A program made the position numbers and the translations under genes. This document shows, in pieces, positions 20,513 to 29,397 of a DNA stretch of 64,000 bases; within the stretch, counting starts at the first letter, position 1, and every line of letters starts with the position of its first letter. The notes under the pieces are model-generated. The model saw nothing but the letters and a program-made list of their open reading frames with translations. It searched no databases and was not told the DNA's origin. The stretch is from Nodosilinea sp. PGN35 (GTDB lineage: Bacteria; Cyanobacteriota; Cyanobacteriia; Phormidesmidales; Phormidesmidaceae): contig NZ_JAQKQJ010000003.1 of the NCBI RefSeq assembly GCF_029109325.1, positions 205,585 to 269,584 of the forward strand, written 5' to 3'.

Positions 20513-20737
20513 CTACCTGCCCAACACTGTCGAGACAATCACCGTCACCGTTGTCGCTGCAATCAGACTAAAAGCAAGCTGAACTACCCACTGAGTCGCT
20601 TTTTGGTAGTTGTCAAACTTCTGGTTAAACCGCTCAACTTCCTGCTTCAGCTCCCGAATCTCGGCAATCACCTGTTGCGAGTCGCTTCTATCGTCCGTTG
20701 CTTGGGCCATCACAGGTAACAGGTATGCTTTATCCAT
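20513..20737 (-). CDS. Small coiled-coil protein with C-terminal membrane helix
   Basis: 74 residues from the ATG at 20737 or 65 from the ATG at 20710. It has a charged helix (QQVIAEIRELKQEVERFNQKFDNYQKA) followed by one membrane helix (VVQLAFSLIAATTVTVIVSTVLG), a form common among cyanobacterial small proteins of unknown role. The upstream frame continues to 20854 but would overlap the start of the divergent Uma2 gene, so the shorter start is used. It lies convergent to the NACHT gene and may or may not be linked to it. Confidence 0.5.
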   Translation of the reverse strand: MDKAYLLPVMAQATDDRSDSQQVIAEIRELKQEVERFNQKFDNYQKATQWVVQLAFSLIAATTVTVIVSTVLGR

Positions 20738-20819
20738 CCATCTTACTGCACTCCTTAAGCCAAGCGATTTGAGGAGGTTTTTTCTGTGGCACCATAGGGG
20801 TACAGCATTGCAAAGGCCC

Positions 20820-21467
20820 ATGGTCACTAGCGCCTCCACAATCCAATCACCCATTGCCCTTGGCGAACAACGGGTGACGCTGCGCGGCCTGGACTGGCGG
20901 GCTTACCAGCAAATTTACCAAGCCTTGCCCCAGACCCGTGCGGTTCGCTTTACCTACGATCGCGGTGCGCTCGAAATCACCATGCCCCTCGAAGACCACG
21001 AATTTGCCGTTCGCCTGATTGAGCTGTTTATTCGCATTCTGGTCGTAGAGCGAGGGCTAAAAATCAAAACCCTGGGCTCCACCACCCTCGATCGCGAAGA
21101 TTTAGATCGCGGTGCCGAGCCCGACAACGCTTACTACATTCAAAACCAGCCCCTGGTTGCGGGCAAAATCATTGACCTGCAAACCGACCCACCCCCAGAT
21201 TTGGTGGTGGAAGTTGACATTACCCACACCGATATTGACAAGCTCAGCCTCTACGCCAACCTGGGAATACCAGAATTTTGGCGCTACAACGGCAAGATCT
21301 GGCGCATTTATCAGCTTGAAAACGAAATGTATCGAGAAGTTCAGGCCAGCCCAACGTTTCCCCTGGTGGCTAAAGCCAAACTGTACGAGTTCTTAGCCCA
21401 AGCCAAGCTAGACGAAGTTGACGCAGAATTAAACCTCCGGCAGTGGCTGCAATCTTTGGCCAAATAG
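20820..21467 (+). CDS. Uma2-family putative restriction endonuclease-like protein
   Basis: 215 residues starting MVTSASTIQSPI, with AAAGG upstream. It shows the Uma2 (DUF820) layout: VTLRGLDWRAYQQIYQAL, RFTYDRGALEITMPLEDHE, and the PD-(D/E)XK core DLVVEVDITHTDIDKLSLYANLGIPEFWRY. This family is greatly expanded in cyanobacteria and has a restriction-endonuclease fold, but its biological role is unsettled. It lies between a NACHT gene and a racemase and is transcribed alone. Confidence 0.88.
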   Translation: MVTSASTIQSPIALGEQRVTLRGLDWRAYQQIYQALPQTRAVRFTYDRGALEITMPLEDHEFAVRLIELFIRILVVERGLKIKTLGSTTLDREDLDRGAEPDNAYYIQNQPLVAGKIIDLQTDPPPDLVVEVDITHTDIDKLSLYANLGIPEFWRYNGKIWRIYQLENEMYREVQASPTFPLVAKAKLYEFLAQAKLDEVDAELNLRQWLQSLAK

Positions 21468-21517
21468 CTCAGTATCCTCAGCAAAATCGGCTCGCAAAAG
21501 CCAGGTTCTCGCAGATT

Positions 21518-22225
21518 TTACAGCTCTAAAGCCAGGTTCACCGCCGCCTCGGCGTGGATGCGGGTAGTGGGAAACAGGGGCACCGTTGCGGTGGCATCGC
21601 CCACCAGCAGCTCTAGCTCGGTGCAGCCCAAGATCACGCCCTCGGCCCCGGCGGTGGCCAGTTGCTCACAGAGCGCCACCACGGCCTGGCGAGAGGCGGG
21701 GGTGAACTGGCCCCGGCAGAGTTCGTCGTAGATGATGCGGTGTACGGCCTCTCGCCCTGGCTCATCGGGCACCAGCACCTCAAGGCCGTGCTGGGTCAGG
21801 CGATCGCGGTAAAAGTCTTGTTCCATGGTGAACCGGGTGCCGAGCAGGCCGATGCGCCCCATTCCCTGGGCCTTGACGCAGTTGGCGGTGACATCGGCGA
21901 TGTGCACCAGCGGAATCGAAATCCGGGCTTCAATGTCGTCGGCCAGGCGGTGCATGGTGTTGGCGCACACCAGCACCATGCTGGCCCCAGCCATCTGTAG
22001 CTTTTGGGCCGCTTCTACCAGAATCTCTGAGATCTCATCCCATTGCCCATCGTGCTGAAGGGTGGCCATATCGGCAAAATCTACCGAAAACAAAATCACC
22101 TTGGCGGAGTGCAGCCCGCCGCGCCGTGCCCGTGTGGTCTGGTTGAGAATGCGGTAGTACTCTATAGATGACTCCCAACTCATGCCGCCAATCAGGCCAA
22201 TGGTTTTCATCGGAGAATGGGTCAT
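21518..22225 (-). CDS. Aspartate/glutamate racemase family protein
   Basis: 235 residues. The PLP-independent Asp/Glu racemase fold is shown by KTIGLIGGMSWESSIEYY at the start, the first catalytic cysteine in LVCANTMH (about residue 86) and the second in VILGCTELELL (about residue 200). Enzymes of this subgroup interconvert D- and L-aspartate or act on related amino acids. The alternative start is M6 (MKTIGLIGG). It is a single gene, divergent from the rhodanese gene with about 170 bases between. Confidence 0.88.
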   Translation of the reverse strand: MTHSPMKTIGLIGGMSWESSIEYYRILNQTTRARRGGLHSAKVILFSVDFADMATLQHDGQWDEISEILVEAAQKLQMAGASMVLVCANTMHRLADDIEARISIPLVHIADVTANCVKAQGMGRIGLLGTRFTMEQDFYRDRLTQHGLEVLVPDEPGREAVHRIIYDELCRGQFTPASRQAVVALCEQLATAGAEGVILGCTELELLVGDATATVPLFPTTRIHAEAAVNLALEL

Positions 22226-22396
22226 AGGGCCACCGCTGAGAGGTCGTGCCCACCGTACACCACCTTTCCGGAGCGATGGGTTAAGGTTGCGTAAACCTGC
22301 AAAAGCCTGACAACGTTGAGCCGAATTATCTCAGCCCGCCGTTCTTAAAACCTGCCCCCTGGTGCCCCTTAACTGTTGCCCCTTAGCAATTGGCCT

Positions 22397-22756
22397 ATGA
22401 CTGTTTCTCCTGATGCTACCCCCTACGCCCCCCTCAGTGTTGAGGCCCTGGCCCAACGCCTGGCTGAGGCCGACGATGCCGTGCAGCTAATTGATGTGCG
22501 CGAACCCAGCGAACTTGAGCTGGCCAGTCTGCCCGGTTTTGACAACCTGCCCTTGAGCGAGTTTGCCGACTGGTCAGAGACCATCCACAGCCGCTTTGAG
22601 CGCGATCGCGAAACCATTGTGCTCTGCCACCACGGCATGCGATCGGCCCAGATGTGCGGCTGGCTGGCCCAGCAGGGTTTTACCCAGCTCAAGAATGTAA
22701 CCGGCGGCATCGACGCCTATGCCCTGATGGTCGATCGCACCGTGCCCCGCTACTAG
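22397..22756 (+). CDS. Single-domain rhodanese (sulfurtransferase)
   Basis: 119 residues from the ATG at 22397. A single rhodanese domain with VQLIDVREPSELELASLPG and the active-site loop CHHGMRS (Cys77), ending GGIDAYALMVDRTVPRY. It should carry a persulfide on Cys77 and hand sulfur to an acceptor; the acceptor is unknown. An upstream in-frame start at 22376 has no support. It is followed 18 bases later by the second NACHT-type gene and may be co-transcribed with it. Confidence 0.9.
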   Translation: MTVSPDATPYAPLSVEALAQRLAEADDAVQLIDVREPSELELASLPGFDNLPLSEFADWSETIHSRFERDRETIVLCHHGMRSAQMCGWLAQQGFTQLKNVTGGIDAYALMVDRTVPRY

Positions 22757-22774
22757 CCTGTTTGGGTTTTCCCC

Positions 22775-24493
22775 ATGGTGACGACTTTTCTGCGATCGCT
22801 GCTCCCCAGCCAGCCCCCCACGGCGGCCAGCCTCAAGGCTCTGGCCCAGGCGGTCGATCGCCAGATTGCAGCTCATCGGATGGGGCTGCCCCTGGCTGCC
22901 CCGCGCCGCGATATTCCCATGAACTACCGGGTATGGGGCCTCAAGTTTGGCAGCCAGGACAACGAGGTGCTGACCTCGGTGGGGGCGATCGCCGACCGGT
23001 TTGGGCGCGACGGCATTGACGGTCGCCTGCTGATTTTGGGCGAGGCAGGGGTCGGTAAAACCCACACCCTGCTGGCGGTGGGCGAAATTTTGTTGAAGCG
23101 CGGCGGGCCGGTGCCGGTGCTGGTGGATGTCTCGGCCTGGGCCGGAGAAACCCTGCGCGAGTGGCTGATAGCCAGCCTGTGGCGCGAGTACCGGGTGGCC
23201 AAAGCCGACGCCAGCTACTGGATTGACCATGCCCAGCTCACCCTGTTGATCGACGGCTTTGACCACCTGCCCACCGCCCAAAAGCGCCGATGCGGTGCGG
23301 CGATTGAAACCCTGCTGCGCAGCAACCCCAACCAAACCGCCCTGCTCTGCTGTCGCCGCCAGGTGCTCGAAGCGTCGGGGCTGACCTTTGACCAGTTCAA
23401 CGGCGGGGTGAATATCATTCCCCTGGCGGCCCAGCAGGTCAAAGACTACGTGCTGGGCCAAAACCGACCCGAGCTGTGGCCGGTGATCAAAACCAGCAAG
23501 CTGCTTCAGCAGCTGGCCCGACTGCCCCTGGTGCTGAATTTGCTGGTGGCCATGCCCGACCTGATCGCGCCGCCCCTGCGCAGCCGGGCCGACCTGGTGC
23601 AGCGCTATGTGGATCAGGGCATTGCTAAGGCCAAAGGCAATCCGGCCCAGCACCGGGCGGCTCTGGGCTGGCTGGCCGAGCAGCTCCATCAGCGCCCCCG
23701 CATTTTTTATTTAGACGATCTAGATCGAGGCTGGCTGCCCAATCCTCGCCAGCTGCTCTACCGGCTGCTGTTGGGGGTAGCGATCGCCCTGATTCTGGGG
23801 CTGGTGGGGGGCAATCTGCTGCTGGGGGTGGCTCTGGGGCTGATGGCTTCCCAAATCGATCTGGAGAGTTTTCCCTACGTGCAGCGGGGGCTGGCGATCG
23901 CCCCCCTGGGCCGTCTGGTCTCCCTGGCGCTCACCTGCGGCGGGCTGGCTCTGGTGCTGGGTCTCGGTCTGGGCGGCGGAGCTGCGCTGCTGCTGTCCCC
24001 CTTTGGTCGGGGGGCCGTCGGCTTTGCTGGAGCCGGGGCGGTCGGAGCGGTGGCGGGCTGGAGCCTGGGACTCATCGGCCTGCTCCAGGGGGGAATCGCC
24101 GGGGCTGTGCAGCTGCGGCAGCGCCCCAATCAGGACGTGGTTCTGGCTCTGCGGAACGCGGTGGTGCTGGTGGTGCTGCTGGGGGCGATCGTGGTGCTGT
24201 TGCTGGCACTCCCGGCGGTGGTGGGCGGCCAGCCGCCGCTGACGCTGCTGCCCCCGAGCCGCCTGCGGCTGCTGATTGGGTGTCTGACGGTACTCGCCCT
24301 GTGGCTGTCCGGTGGGTTGCAGCACGGCCTGGTGCGGCTGCTGCTGGCGGGCAAGGCGGAGCTGCCCCTGGCGGCTCGACCCTGGCTCGATGCTATGGTC
24401 AAGGCCGGGCTGCTGCGGCGCTGCGGCGGTGGCTATAGTTTTGGCCACGAAGAGCTGCGCCAGGCTATGGTCAAAGAGAAAGACCGGCCCTAG
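22775..24493 (+). CDS. NACHT/AAA-type NTPase fused to a C-terminal membrane domain
   Basis: 572 residues. The N-terminal half is a P-loop NTPase: Walker A GEAGVGKT (about 89-96), Walker B LTLLIDGFDHLP (about 153-164) and sensor-type loop NQTALLCCRRQ. From about residue 325 to 540 there are five or six hydrophobic segments (LLLGVAIALILGLVGGNLLL, later LVVLLGAIVVLLLALPAVV), and the tail MVKAGLLRRCGGGYSFGHEELRQ resembles the last winged-helix part of NACHT proteins. Such membrane NACHT proteins are frequent in cyanobacteria without known function; an insertion of the membrane domain within the NACHT C-terminal region is what the order suggests. Confidence 0.75.
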   Translation: MVTTFLRSLLPSQPPTAASLKALAQAVDRQIAAHRMGLPLAAPRRDIPMNYRVWGLKFGSQDNEVLTSVGAIADRFGRDGIDGRLLILGEAGVGKTHTLLAVGEILLKRGGPVPVLVDVSAWAGETLREWLIASLWREYRVAKADASYWIDHAQLTLLIDGFDHLPTAQKRRCGAAIETLLRSNPNQTALLCCRRQVLEASGLTFDQFNGGVNIIPLAAQQVKDYVLGQNRPELWPVIKTSKLLQQLARLPLVLNLLVAMPDLIAPPLRSRADLVQRYVDQGIAKAKGNPAQHRAALGWLAEQLHQRPRIFYLDDLDRGWLPNPRQLLYRLLLGVAIALILGLVGGNLLLGVALGLMASQIDLESFPYVQRGLAIAPLGRLVSLALTCGGLALVLGLGLGGGAALLLSPFGRGAVGFAGAGAVGAVAGWSLGLIGLLQGGIAGAVQLRQRPNQDVVLALRNAVVLVVLLGAIVVLLLALPAVVGGQPPLTLLPPSRLRLLIGCLTVLALWLSGGLQHGLVRLLLAGKAELPLAARPWLDAMVKAGLLRRCGGGYSFGHEELRQAMVKEKDRP

Positions 24494-24495
24494 GG

Positions 24496-24530
24496 GGCGA
24501 TCGCGCCCTTAAAAAAAAAGCGCGATCGCC
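24496..24530. terminator. HIP1-containing hairpin after the membrane NACHT gene
   Basis: GGCGATCGCGC (24496-24506) and GCGCGATCGCC (24520-24530) are perfect 11-base complements, separated by CCTT and nine A residues. The hairpin starts 3 bases after the stop. It lacks a T-run on the plus strand, so it may stabilise the mRNA end more than terminate. The stem contains two HIP1-type sites. The following 24531-24752 stretch holds no other feature I can name. Confidence 0.6.
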
Positions 24531-24752
24531 AACTCTGTTGGATTGGCGTCATCTAAACCGCGCTCCGGTGCGTACAGTATCGAGGTAGAGCTAACGCTGC
24601 GGTTTACCGGAGGGCTGTGGTCAGGCGCTGCCTCCCTCAGCGGTCTCTCAGGTAAATCGGCCAAACTCTATTCCGCAGGCGCAGCCCGGTTAGACTGGCC
24701 TGGGTCTGCGCCCAACGCCCGCCGCCTCTGCTCTATACCCTTGACCAGCCCT

Positions 24753-27029
24753 ATGCCGTCGTCTGTTTCTAGGTCTGTCTCTAGACCGACCGATAAGGCT
24801 AAAGCGCGCCCGCTGGTGCGCTGGGCTACCCTGGTGATGGCGGCGGCGGTGGGGCTGGCCGCGGCTATCGTGCTGGCCTGGTTTGCGGGGGAAGCGCACA
24901 CTACCCAGGTGTTTGCCCAGCTTCAGCGGTTGCAGAGTCAGCCGCCGACCTGGCTGGGGGTGCCCATGGTGGCGGCTGAATACCTGGTGGCCCCCACGGT
25001 GGTGCTGTTGCTGCTGGCCTACGCGATTACGCGGCTGTCGCCTCAGCCCCGGCCCTGGTCGCGGTGCGTGGTAGTTGGCATTTTGCTGGCCCTGGTGGGG
25101 CGCTACCTGCTGTGGCGCTGCCTTTCGACCCTCAACCTGGCCTCCCCCCTAGAGGGTACCCTCAGCCTGGGGCTGCTGGGGATGGAGCTGTTTGGCCTGA
25201 TTTCCAGCATTCTTCAGCTGCTGCTGCTGCTGCGGGTGCGCGATCGCCGCCCCCAGGCCGATCGCCTCGAGCAGGACGTGCTCCAGGGCCGCTACCTGCC
25301 CTGGGTCGATGTGTTTATTCCCACCTACGACGAGCCGGCCTTTATTCTGCGGCGCACCATCATCGGCTGTCAGGCCCTGCACTACCCGCGCAAAACTATC
25401 TATCTGCTAGACGACACCCGCCGCCCCGAGATTCAGGCCATGGCCGCTGAGCTGGGGTGCAACTATATCTCCCGCCCCGACAACCACCATGCCAAGGCGG
25501 GCAATCTCAACTACGCCATAGAGCACGCCAGGGCAGCGGGTCGCCCTGGGGGGGAGTTGATTGCCTCCTTCGACGCTGACTTTGTGCCCACCCGCAATTT
25601 TCTCTGCCGCACGGTGGGCTTTTTTCAGCGGCCTACCGTGGGCCTGGTGCAGACCCCCCAGAGTTTCTACAATGCCGACCCAATTGCCCGCAATCTCGGT
25701 CTAGAGGGGGTACTCACCCCCGAAGAAGAGGTGTTTTACCGCCAGATTCAGCCCATGCGCGACGGGGTGGGCAGTGTGGTCTGCTCGGGTACGTCTTTTG
25801 TGGTGCGGCGCAGCGCCCTCGAAGCGACCGGCGGCTTCGTCACCGAGTCGCTGAGCGAAGACTACTTCACCGCCGTGCGTCTGGCCGCCCAGGGTAACGA
25901 GGTGATCTACCTCGACGAAAAACTCAGCGCGGGCCTGGCCGCCGAAGACATTGCCGCCCACGCCAGCCAGCGGTTGCGCTGGGCCAGGGGCACCCTGCAA
26001 GCCTTTTTCATCGACTCCAACCCGCTGACCATTCCAGGGCTCAGCCCCATGCAGCGGCTGGGCCACCTGGAGGGATTGCTGCACTGGTTCAGCAGCATTC
26101 CCCGCATTGGGTTCTTGCTCATGCCCCTGGCCTACTCGTTTCTCAACGTGATTCCAATTCGGGCGACGACGCAGGAATTGCTCTACTACTTTGTGCCCTA
26201 CTACCTGGTGCAGCTGACGGTGTTTGCCTGGCTGAATGAGCGATCGCGCTCGGCCCTGCTGTCCGATATCTACTCCCTGGTGCTGGTATTTCCGCTGGCG
26301 GCTACGGTGGTGCAGGCCATGGTCAACCCCTTCTCGCGGGGGTTTCAGGTGACCCCCAAGGGCACCTCCAGCCAGGGGTTTCAGTTCAACTGGCGGCTGG
26401 GCTGGCCCCTGGTGGTGCTGTTTGGCCTCACCGCCGTCAGCCTGTGGCGCAACCTGGGCCTGATGCTGACGGTAGACGGCTTGCAGCTGCGGGGCCTCAC
26501 CCTGGGCTGGCTGTGGAGCGCCTACAACCTGGTGATGATCGCCGTCGCCCTGCTGATTTTGCTGGATGTGCCTCGCCCCGATCCCCAGGTGTGGTTCGAT
26601 CTGCGGCGCGTGATTCGGCTGTCGCCTCGGGGGCTTGCAGGGCAGGGCAAAACCTGGTGGGGAATTACCACGTTGATCTCTGAGGCGGGGGTAGAAGTGG
26701 CCCTCACCCAGGGCGCTACCCCCACCTATCCGCTCAGTCCGGGAATGGCGGTAGATCTCACCCTGGCGGAGGAGGCGATCGCCCTGGAGGGTATGATCAC
26801 CGCCGTTGGCACCGAGGGCGAGTACCCGTGGGTGCGGGTGCAGTTTGGCCCCGTTGCCCCCGCCAGCTACCGCGCCCTGGTCACCACCCTGTTTTGCCGC
26901 CCCGGCCAGTGGAAGCGGTGGAACAGCCCCGGCGAGCTGCAATCCCTCGGGCTGCTGCTGCGGGTGCTGTTTTGGCCGCGCCGGGTGGGCCGCCGCAGCC
27001 CCACGGCGGTGCCAGTGGTGAAGGGATAA
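24753..27029 (+). CDS. Cellulose-synthase-like family 2 glycosyltransferase (BcsA type)
   Basis: About 758 residues from the ATG at 24753. Several N-terminal membrane helices precede the GT2 domain: VDVFIPTYDEP (about 184), FDADFVPT (about 272, the DxD-type motif), TESLSEDYFT (about 360, in place of the usual TED) and QRLRWARG (about 405, QxxRW). Further membrane helices follow. The C-terminal PilZ-like domain (about 616-716) keeps RRVIR as RxxxR, but the second motif reads LISEAG, with Leu where c-di-GMP-binding PilZ domains have Asp or Asn. The product is probably a beta-1,4 glucan or related exopolysaccharide. No bcsB or bcsC lies next to it. The upstream frame to 24543 is rejected as unconserved. 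Confidence 0.85.
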   Translation: MPSSVSRSVSRPTDKAKARPLVRWATLVMAAAVGLAAAIVLAWFAGEAHTTQVFAQLQRLQSQPPTWLGVPMVAAEYLVAPTVVLLLLAYAITRLSPQPRPWSRCVVVGILLALVGRYLLWRCLSTLNLASPLEGTLSLGLLGMELFGLISSILQLLLLLRVRDRRPQADRLEQDVLQGRYLPWVDVFIPTYDEPAFILRRTIIGCQALHYPRKTIYLLDDTRRPEIQAMAAELGCNYISRPDNHHAKAGNLNYAIEHARAAGRPGGELIASFDADFVPTRNFLCRTVGFFQRPTVGLVQTPQSFYNADPIARNLGLEGVLTPEEEVFYRQIQPMRDGVGSVVCSGTSFVVRRSALEATGGFVTESLSEDYFTAVRLAAQGNEVIYLDEKLSAGLAAEDIAAHASQRLRWARGTLQAFFIDSNPLTIPGLSPMQRLGHLEGLLHWFSSIPRIGFLLMPLAYSFLNVIPIRATTQELLYYFVPYYLVQLTVFAWLNERSRSALLSDIYSLVLVFPLAATVVQAMVNPFSRGFQVTPKGTSSQGFQFNWRLGWPLVVLFGLTAVSLWRNLGLMLTVDGLQLRGLTLGWLWSAYNLVMIAVALLILLDVPRPDPQVWFDLRRVIRLSPRGLAGQGKTWWGITTLISEAGVEVALTQGATPTYPLSPGMAVDLTLAEEAIALEGMITAVGTEGEYPWVRVQFGPVAPASYRALVTTLFCRPGQWKRWNSPGELQSLGLLLRVLFWPRRVGRRSPTAVPVVKG

Positions 27030-27115
27030 GCTCAGCCGACGGGTTAACCATTGCCGTCGAAACACTCTATGATGGCGGCTAATTCCATGCCCCGCTGTCG
27101 CCCCTTGCTTCACCT

Positions 27116-27337
27116 ATGCAGATTATTTACGACCCCGATCGCGACATCCTGCAAATTGCCTTCAACCAGCGCGAAGTCGGTGAAACCGCCCGCATTTCGC
27201 CCAACCTGATTCTCGATTACGACGATGACGGTCTGGTCGTTGGCCTAGAGCTACGCGAGGCCTCGCGGCGGGTAGACAGTCCCCTGTCGGTCACCTTTAC
27301 CGTAGGCGACGCCGATCTTGAAAAGCCTCAACCCTGA
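27116..27337 (+). CDS. DUF2283 small protein
   Basis: 73 residues with the DUF2283 pattern: YDPDRDILQIAFNQRE, then SPNLILDYDDDGLVVGLELREASRR. The family is a small beta-rich fold common in cyanobacteria and often found near toxin-antitoxin or mobile genes; its role is unknown. Here it follows the glycosyltransferase by 86 bases and converges on hsp20. Confidence 0.88.
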   Translation: MQIIYDPDRDILQIAFNQREVGETARISPNLILDYDDDGLVVGLELREASRRVDSPLSVTFTVGDADLEKPQP

Positions 27338-27390
27338 AGCAATTTTGGATTTTGGATTGGCGATTTTGGACTTAAGACTGCCATAGGGAT

Positions 27391-27416
27391 AAAAAAAGGG
27401 GAGGCATAGCCTCCCC
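27391..27416 (-). terminator. Rho-independent terminator of hsp20
   Basis: On the minus strand GGGGAGGC and GCCTCCCC pair around TAT, followed by seven T residues (27391-27397). It lies about 60 bases after the hsp20 stop and would also form a hairpin, without a T-run, in plus-strand transcripts. Confidence 0.85.
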
Positions 27417-27476
27417 CATCATCATGACTTACTCTCAATCGTCAACCGCTAGGGCAGAGACACTGCCCGCTGTGAG

Positions 27477-27953
27477 CTAGGCTTCGCCTGCTTCAATGGC
27501 GGGGTTTTCGGTGCCGCCCAGGCTGATTTTGACTACCTTATTGCGGGCTTCGACCACCTTGGGCAGGGTCAGGGTCAGCACGCCGTGGGTAAAGTCGGCG
27601 ACCACCTTGTCGTTTTGCACCGCGTCGGGCAGGTTGACCAGACGCTGGAAGCTGCCGTAGCGGGTGTCGTCGTAGAGCACCTGGGTGCCTTCTGCGGCGG
27701 GGGCTTCGGGAGCCCTGCGAATACCGGCAACAGATACGCTGTCGGCGGTTACCTGCACGTCGAGATCGGCGGCGGTGACGCCCACCAGATGAGCGGTCAG
27801 CACAAACTCATTGCCGTGGTCAACCAGGCGAATGGCGGGAGCCCAGTCGCTCTTGGTCAGCGCTTCGCTGGTGAGGTCGCCAAAGACATCGTTGATCTGA
27901 CGGCGAATGGCGTTGATTTCAGAAATGGGGTCGAGGTAGCGACGAATAATCAT
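27477..27953 (-). CDS. hspA: Hsp20 / alpha-crystallin small heat-shock protein
   Basis: 158 residues. The alpha-crystallin domain spans about residues 40-145: WAPAIRLVDHGNEFVLTAHLVGVTAADLDVQV, the GSFQRLVNLPDAV strand and the end motif GVLTLTLPKV. It should hold unfolded proteins and, in cyanobacteria, protects thylakoids under heat and light stress. The C-terminal I-x-I/V anchor is present in weak form (VVKISL). A very strong AGGAGG (27964-27969) lies 10 bases from the ATG. In Synechocystis the homologue's leader is an RNA thermometer; I cannot show one here. Confidence 0.92.
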   Translation of the reverse strand: MIIRRYLDPISEINAIRRQINDVFGDLTSEALTKSDWAPAIRLVDHGNEFVLTAHLVGVTAADLDVQVTADSVSVAGIRRAPEAPAAEGTQVLYDDTRYGSFQRLVNLPDAVQNDKVVADFTHGVLTLTLPKVVEARNKVVKISLGGTENPAIEAGEA

Positions 27954-28184
27954 GGATAGTTAGCCTCCTGGTACTTGCCTTTTCAAACTGCTAAAGTCAA
28001 TCGGGTCAAGCGTTTGAGCTTTCGCTCTCTACAGTTACTATGGTGCGCCAGAGTCGCGTCTACCTAAAGTGGTAGGAACCCTACTGCGGTGGCGAACTTC
28101 CCCACCGAACCGGCTGGGGTGGCTAACCGTAACCCGGCGGAGGCGGCAGGCGATCGCCCCTAGCAGACCGACAGCTCGAACCCA

Positions 28185-28225
28185 TTGACAATATTCCTGG
28201 GAATGTTATTGTATTCCTAGGAATA
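28185..28225 (+). promoter_or_regulatory. Promoter overlapped by two palindromic operators for the MarR regulator
   Basis: TTGACA (28185-28190) is a perfect -35 box with a weak -10 (TTGTAT, 28209-28214, or TGTATT one base on). Two 12-base near-identical palindromes sit on it: ATTCCTGGGAAT (28193-28204) in the spacer and ATTCCTAGGAAT (28213-28224) at and after the -10. Their centres are 20 bases apart, two helical turns, so two dimers would bind the same DNA face. The operon encodes a MarR protein, the obvious ligand; autorepression is inference. Confidence 0.8.
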
Positions 28226-28239
28226 TTTATGGAGGCTCT

Positions 28240-29391
28240 ATGGCTCTCTCCCGCCGCAACTTTATCTCGATAGCTGGTTCGACCGCCGTTGTGGTCGCCG
28301 CTGGTCATCACCTGGTTCGTCGCGATGCCATGCCTGCGGTGGCGATCGCCCCCTGGTCTGGCCCCGGCCCCGCAGAGCCCGATCGCCGTAAGCGGGTGCT
28401 GGCCTACGCGATTCTGGCCCCCAACCCCCACAACATGCAGCCCTGGATTGTAGACCTGCGCCAGGGCGATCGCATCGATCTGTACTGCGATCGCGATCGC
28501 CTGCTGCCCCACACCGACCCGTTCTCCCGCCAGATTTTGATCGGCCACGGGGCGTTCTTAGAGCTGCTCGACTTAGCCGCCAGCGCTGAGGGCTACCGGG
28601 CCGAGATCACCTACTTTCCGGCGGGGGAGTTTGGCGATCGCATTGACGAGCGCCCCGTGGCCACCGTGCGCCTGGTGGCCGACCCCAGCCGCACTCCCGA
28701 CTCGCTGTTTGCGCAGATTTTGCAGCGCCGCAGCGCCAAGGTGCCCTTTGCCGCCCAGCCCCTGACCGCCGAGCACCGCCAGGCCCTAGCTGCCGCCTAC
28801 CGGGACCCGCTCTGTCCCCTCACCGTCGCCACCGACCCTGCCCAGGTGCTGGCCCTCCAGGGCGTGGTGCAGTCGGGCATCGAAATTGAGCTGCGCACGC
28901 CCCGCACCTATCGGGAAAGCGTCGATGTGATGCGAATTGGCGCTCGCGAGGTGGCCGAGCACCGCAACGGCATCGACCTGACGGGCGCACCCATTGGCAT
29001 TGGACGCCTGCTGGGGCTGGTCAGCCGCGAAAAACTGGCCGACCCCACCACCCAGGCGTTTAAATCGGGGGTGACAATGTACCGCCAGATGGCCGTCGCC
29101 ACGCCCGCCTTCGCCTGGATGACCACCGCCGACAACCGCCGCACCACCCAGCTCAAGGTCGGTCGCGCCTACGCTCGGCTCAACCTCCAGGCCACCGCCC
29201 TGGGGGTGGCCATGCACCCCATGAGCCAGGTGCTGCAAGAGTACGACGAGATGCAGGCGCTCCAGCGCGGCTTTTTGTCGCTGCTCAACGTGGCCGAGGG
29301 CGACACGGTGCAAATGCTGGTGCGGCTGGGCTACGCGGCCCCCCAACCCCCCGCCCCCCGGCGAGATCTGCAAGACTTGCTGCTAACCTGA
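28240..29391 (+). CDS. Tat-exported nitroreductase-family (Acg-like) protein
   Basis: 383 residues. The N-terminus LSRRNFISIAGSTAVVVAAG is a twin-arginine signal, so a folded flavoprotein is probably exported to the periplasm or lumen. The nitroreductase-type fold is supported by LAPNPHNMQPWIVDL, LQRRSAKVPFAAQPLTAEHRQAL and LNLQATALGVAMHPMSQVLQEYDEM. The family includes Acg-type duplicated nitroreductases, some of which bind FMN without reducing it. GGAGG lies 4 bases before the ATG. It forms an operon with the MarR gene (6-base gap) under a doubled operator, so it is probably induced by a MarR ligand such as a phenolic or quinone. Confidence 0.85.
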   Translation: MALSRRNFISIAGSTAVVVAAGHHLVRRDAMPAVAIAPWSGPGPAEPDRRKRVLAYAILAPNPHNMQPWIVDLRQGDRIDLYCDRDRLLPHTDPFSRQILIGHGAFLELLDLAASAEGYRAEITYFPAGEFGDRIDERPVATVRLVADPSRTPDSLFAQILQRRSAKVPFAAQPLTAEHRQALAAAYRDPLCPLTVATDPAQVLALQGVVQSGIEIELRTPRTYRESVDVMRIGAREVAEHRNGIDLTGAPIGIGRLLGLVSREKLADPTTQAFKSGVTMYRQMAVATPAFAWMTTADNRRTTQLKVGRAYARLNLQATALGVAMHPMSQVLQEYDEMQALQRGFLSLLNVAEGDTVQMLVRLGYAAPQPPAPRRDLQDLLLT

Positions 29392-29397
29392 AAAGCT

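Noticed and set aside
22574..23689. 371-codon open frame antisense to rhodanese and the membrane NACHT gene
   Set aside because: It spans two real genes and has a Gln/His-rich composition typical of antisense frames.
25701..27113. 470-codon open frame antisense to the glycosyltransferase gene
   Set aside because: Gln/His/Pro-rich shadow of a GC-rich gene with GT2 and PilZ motifs on the other strand.
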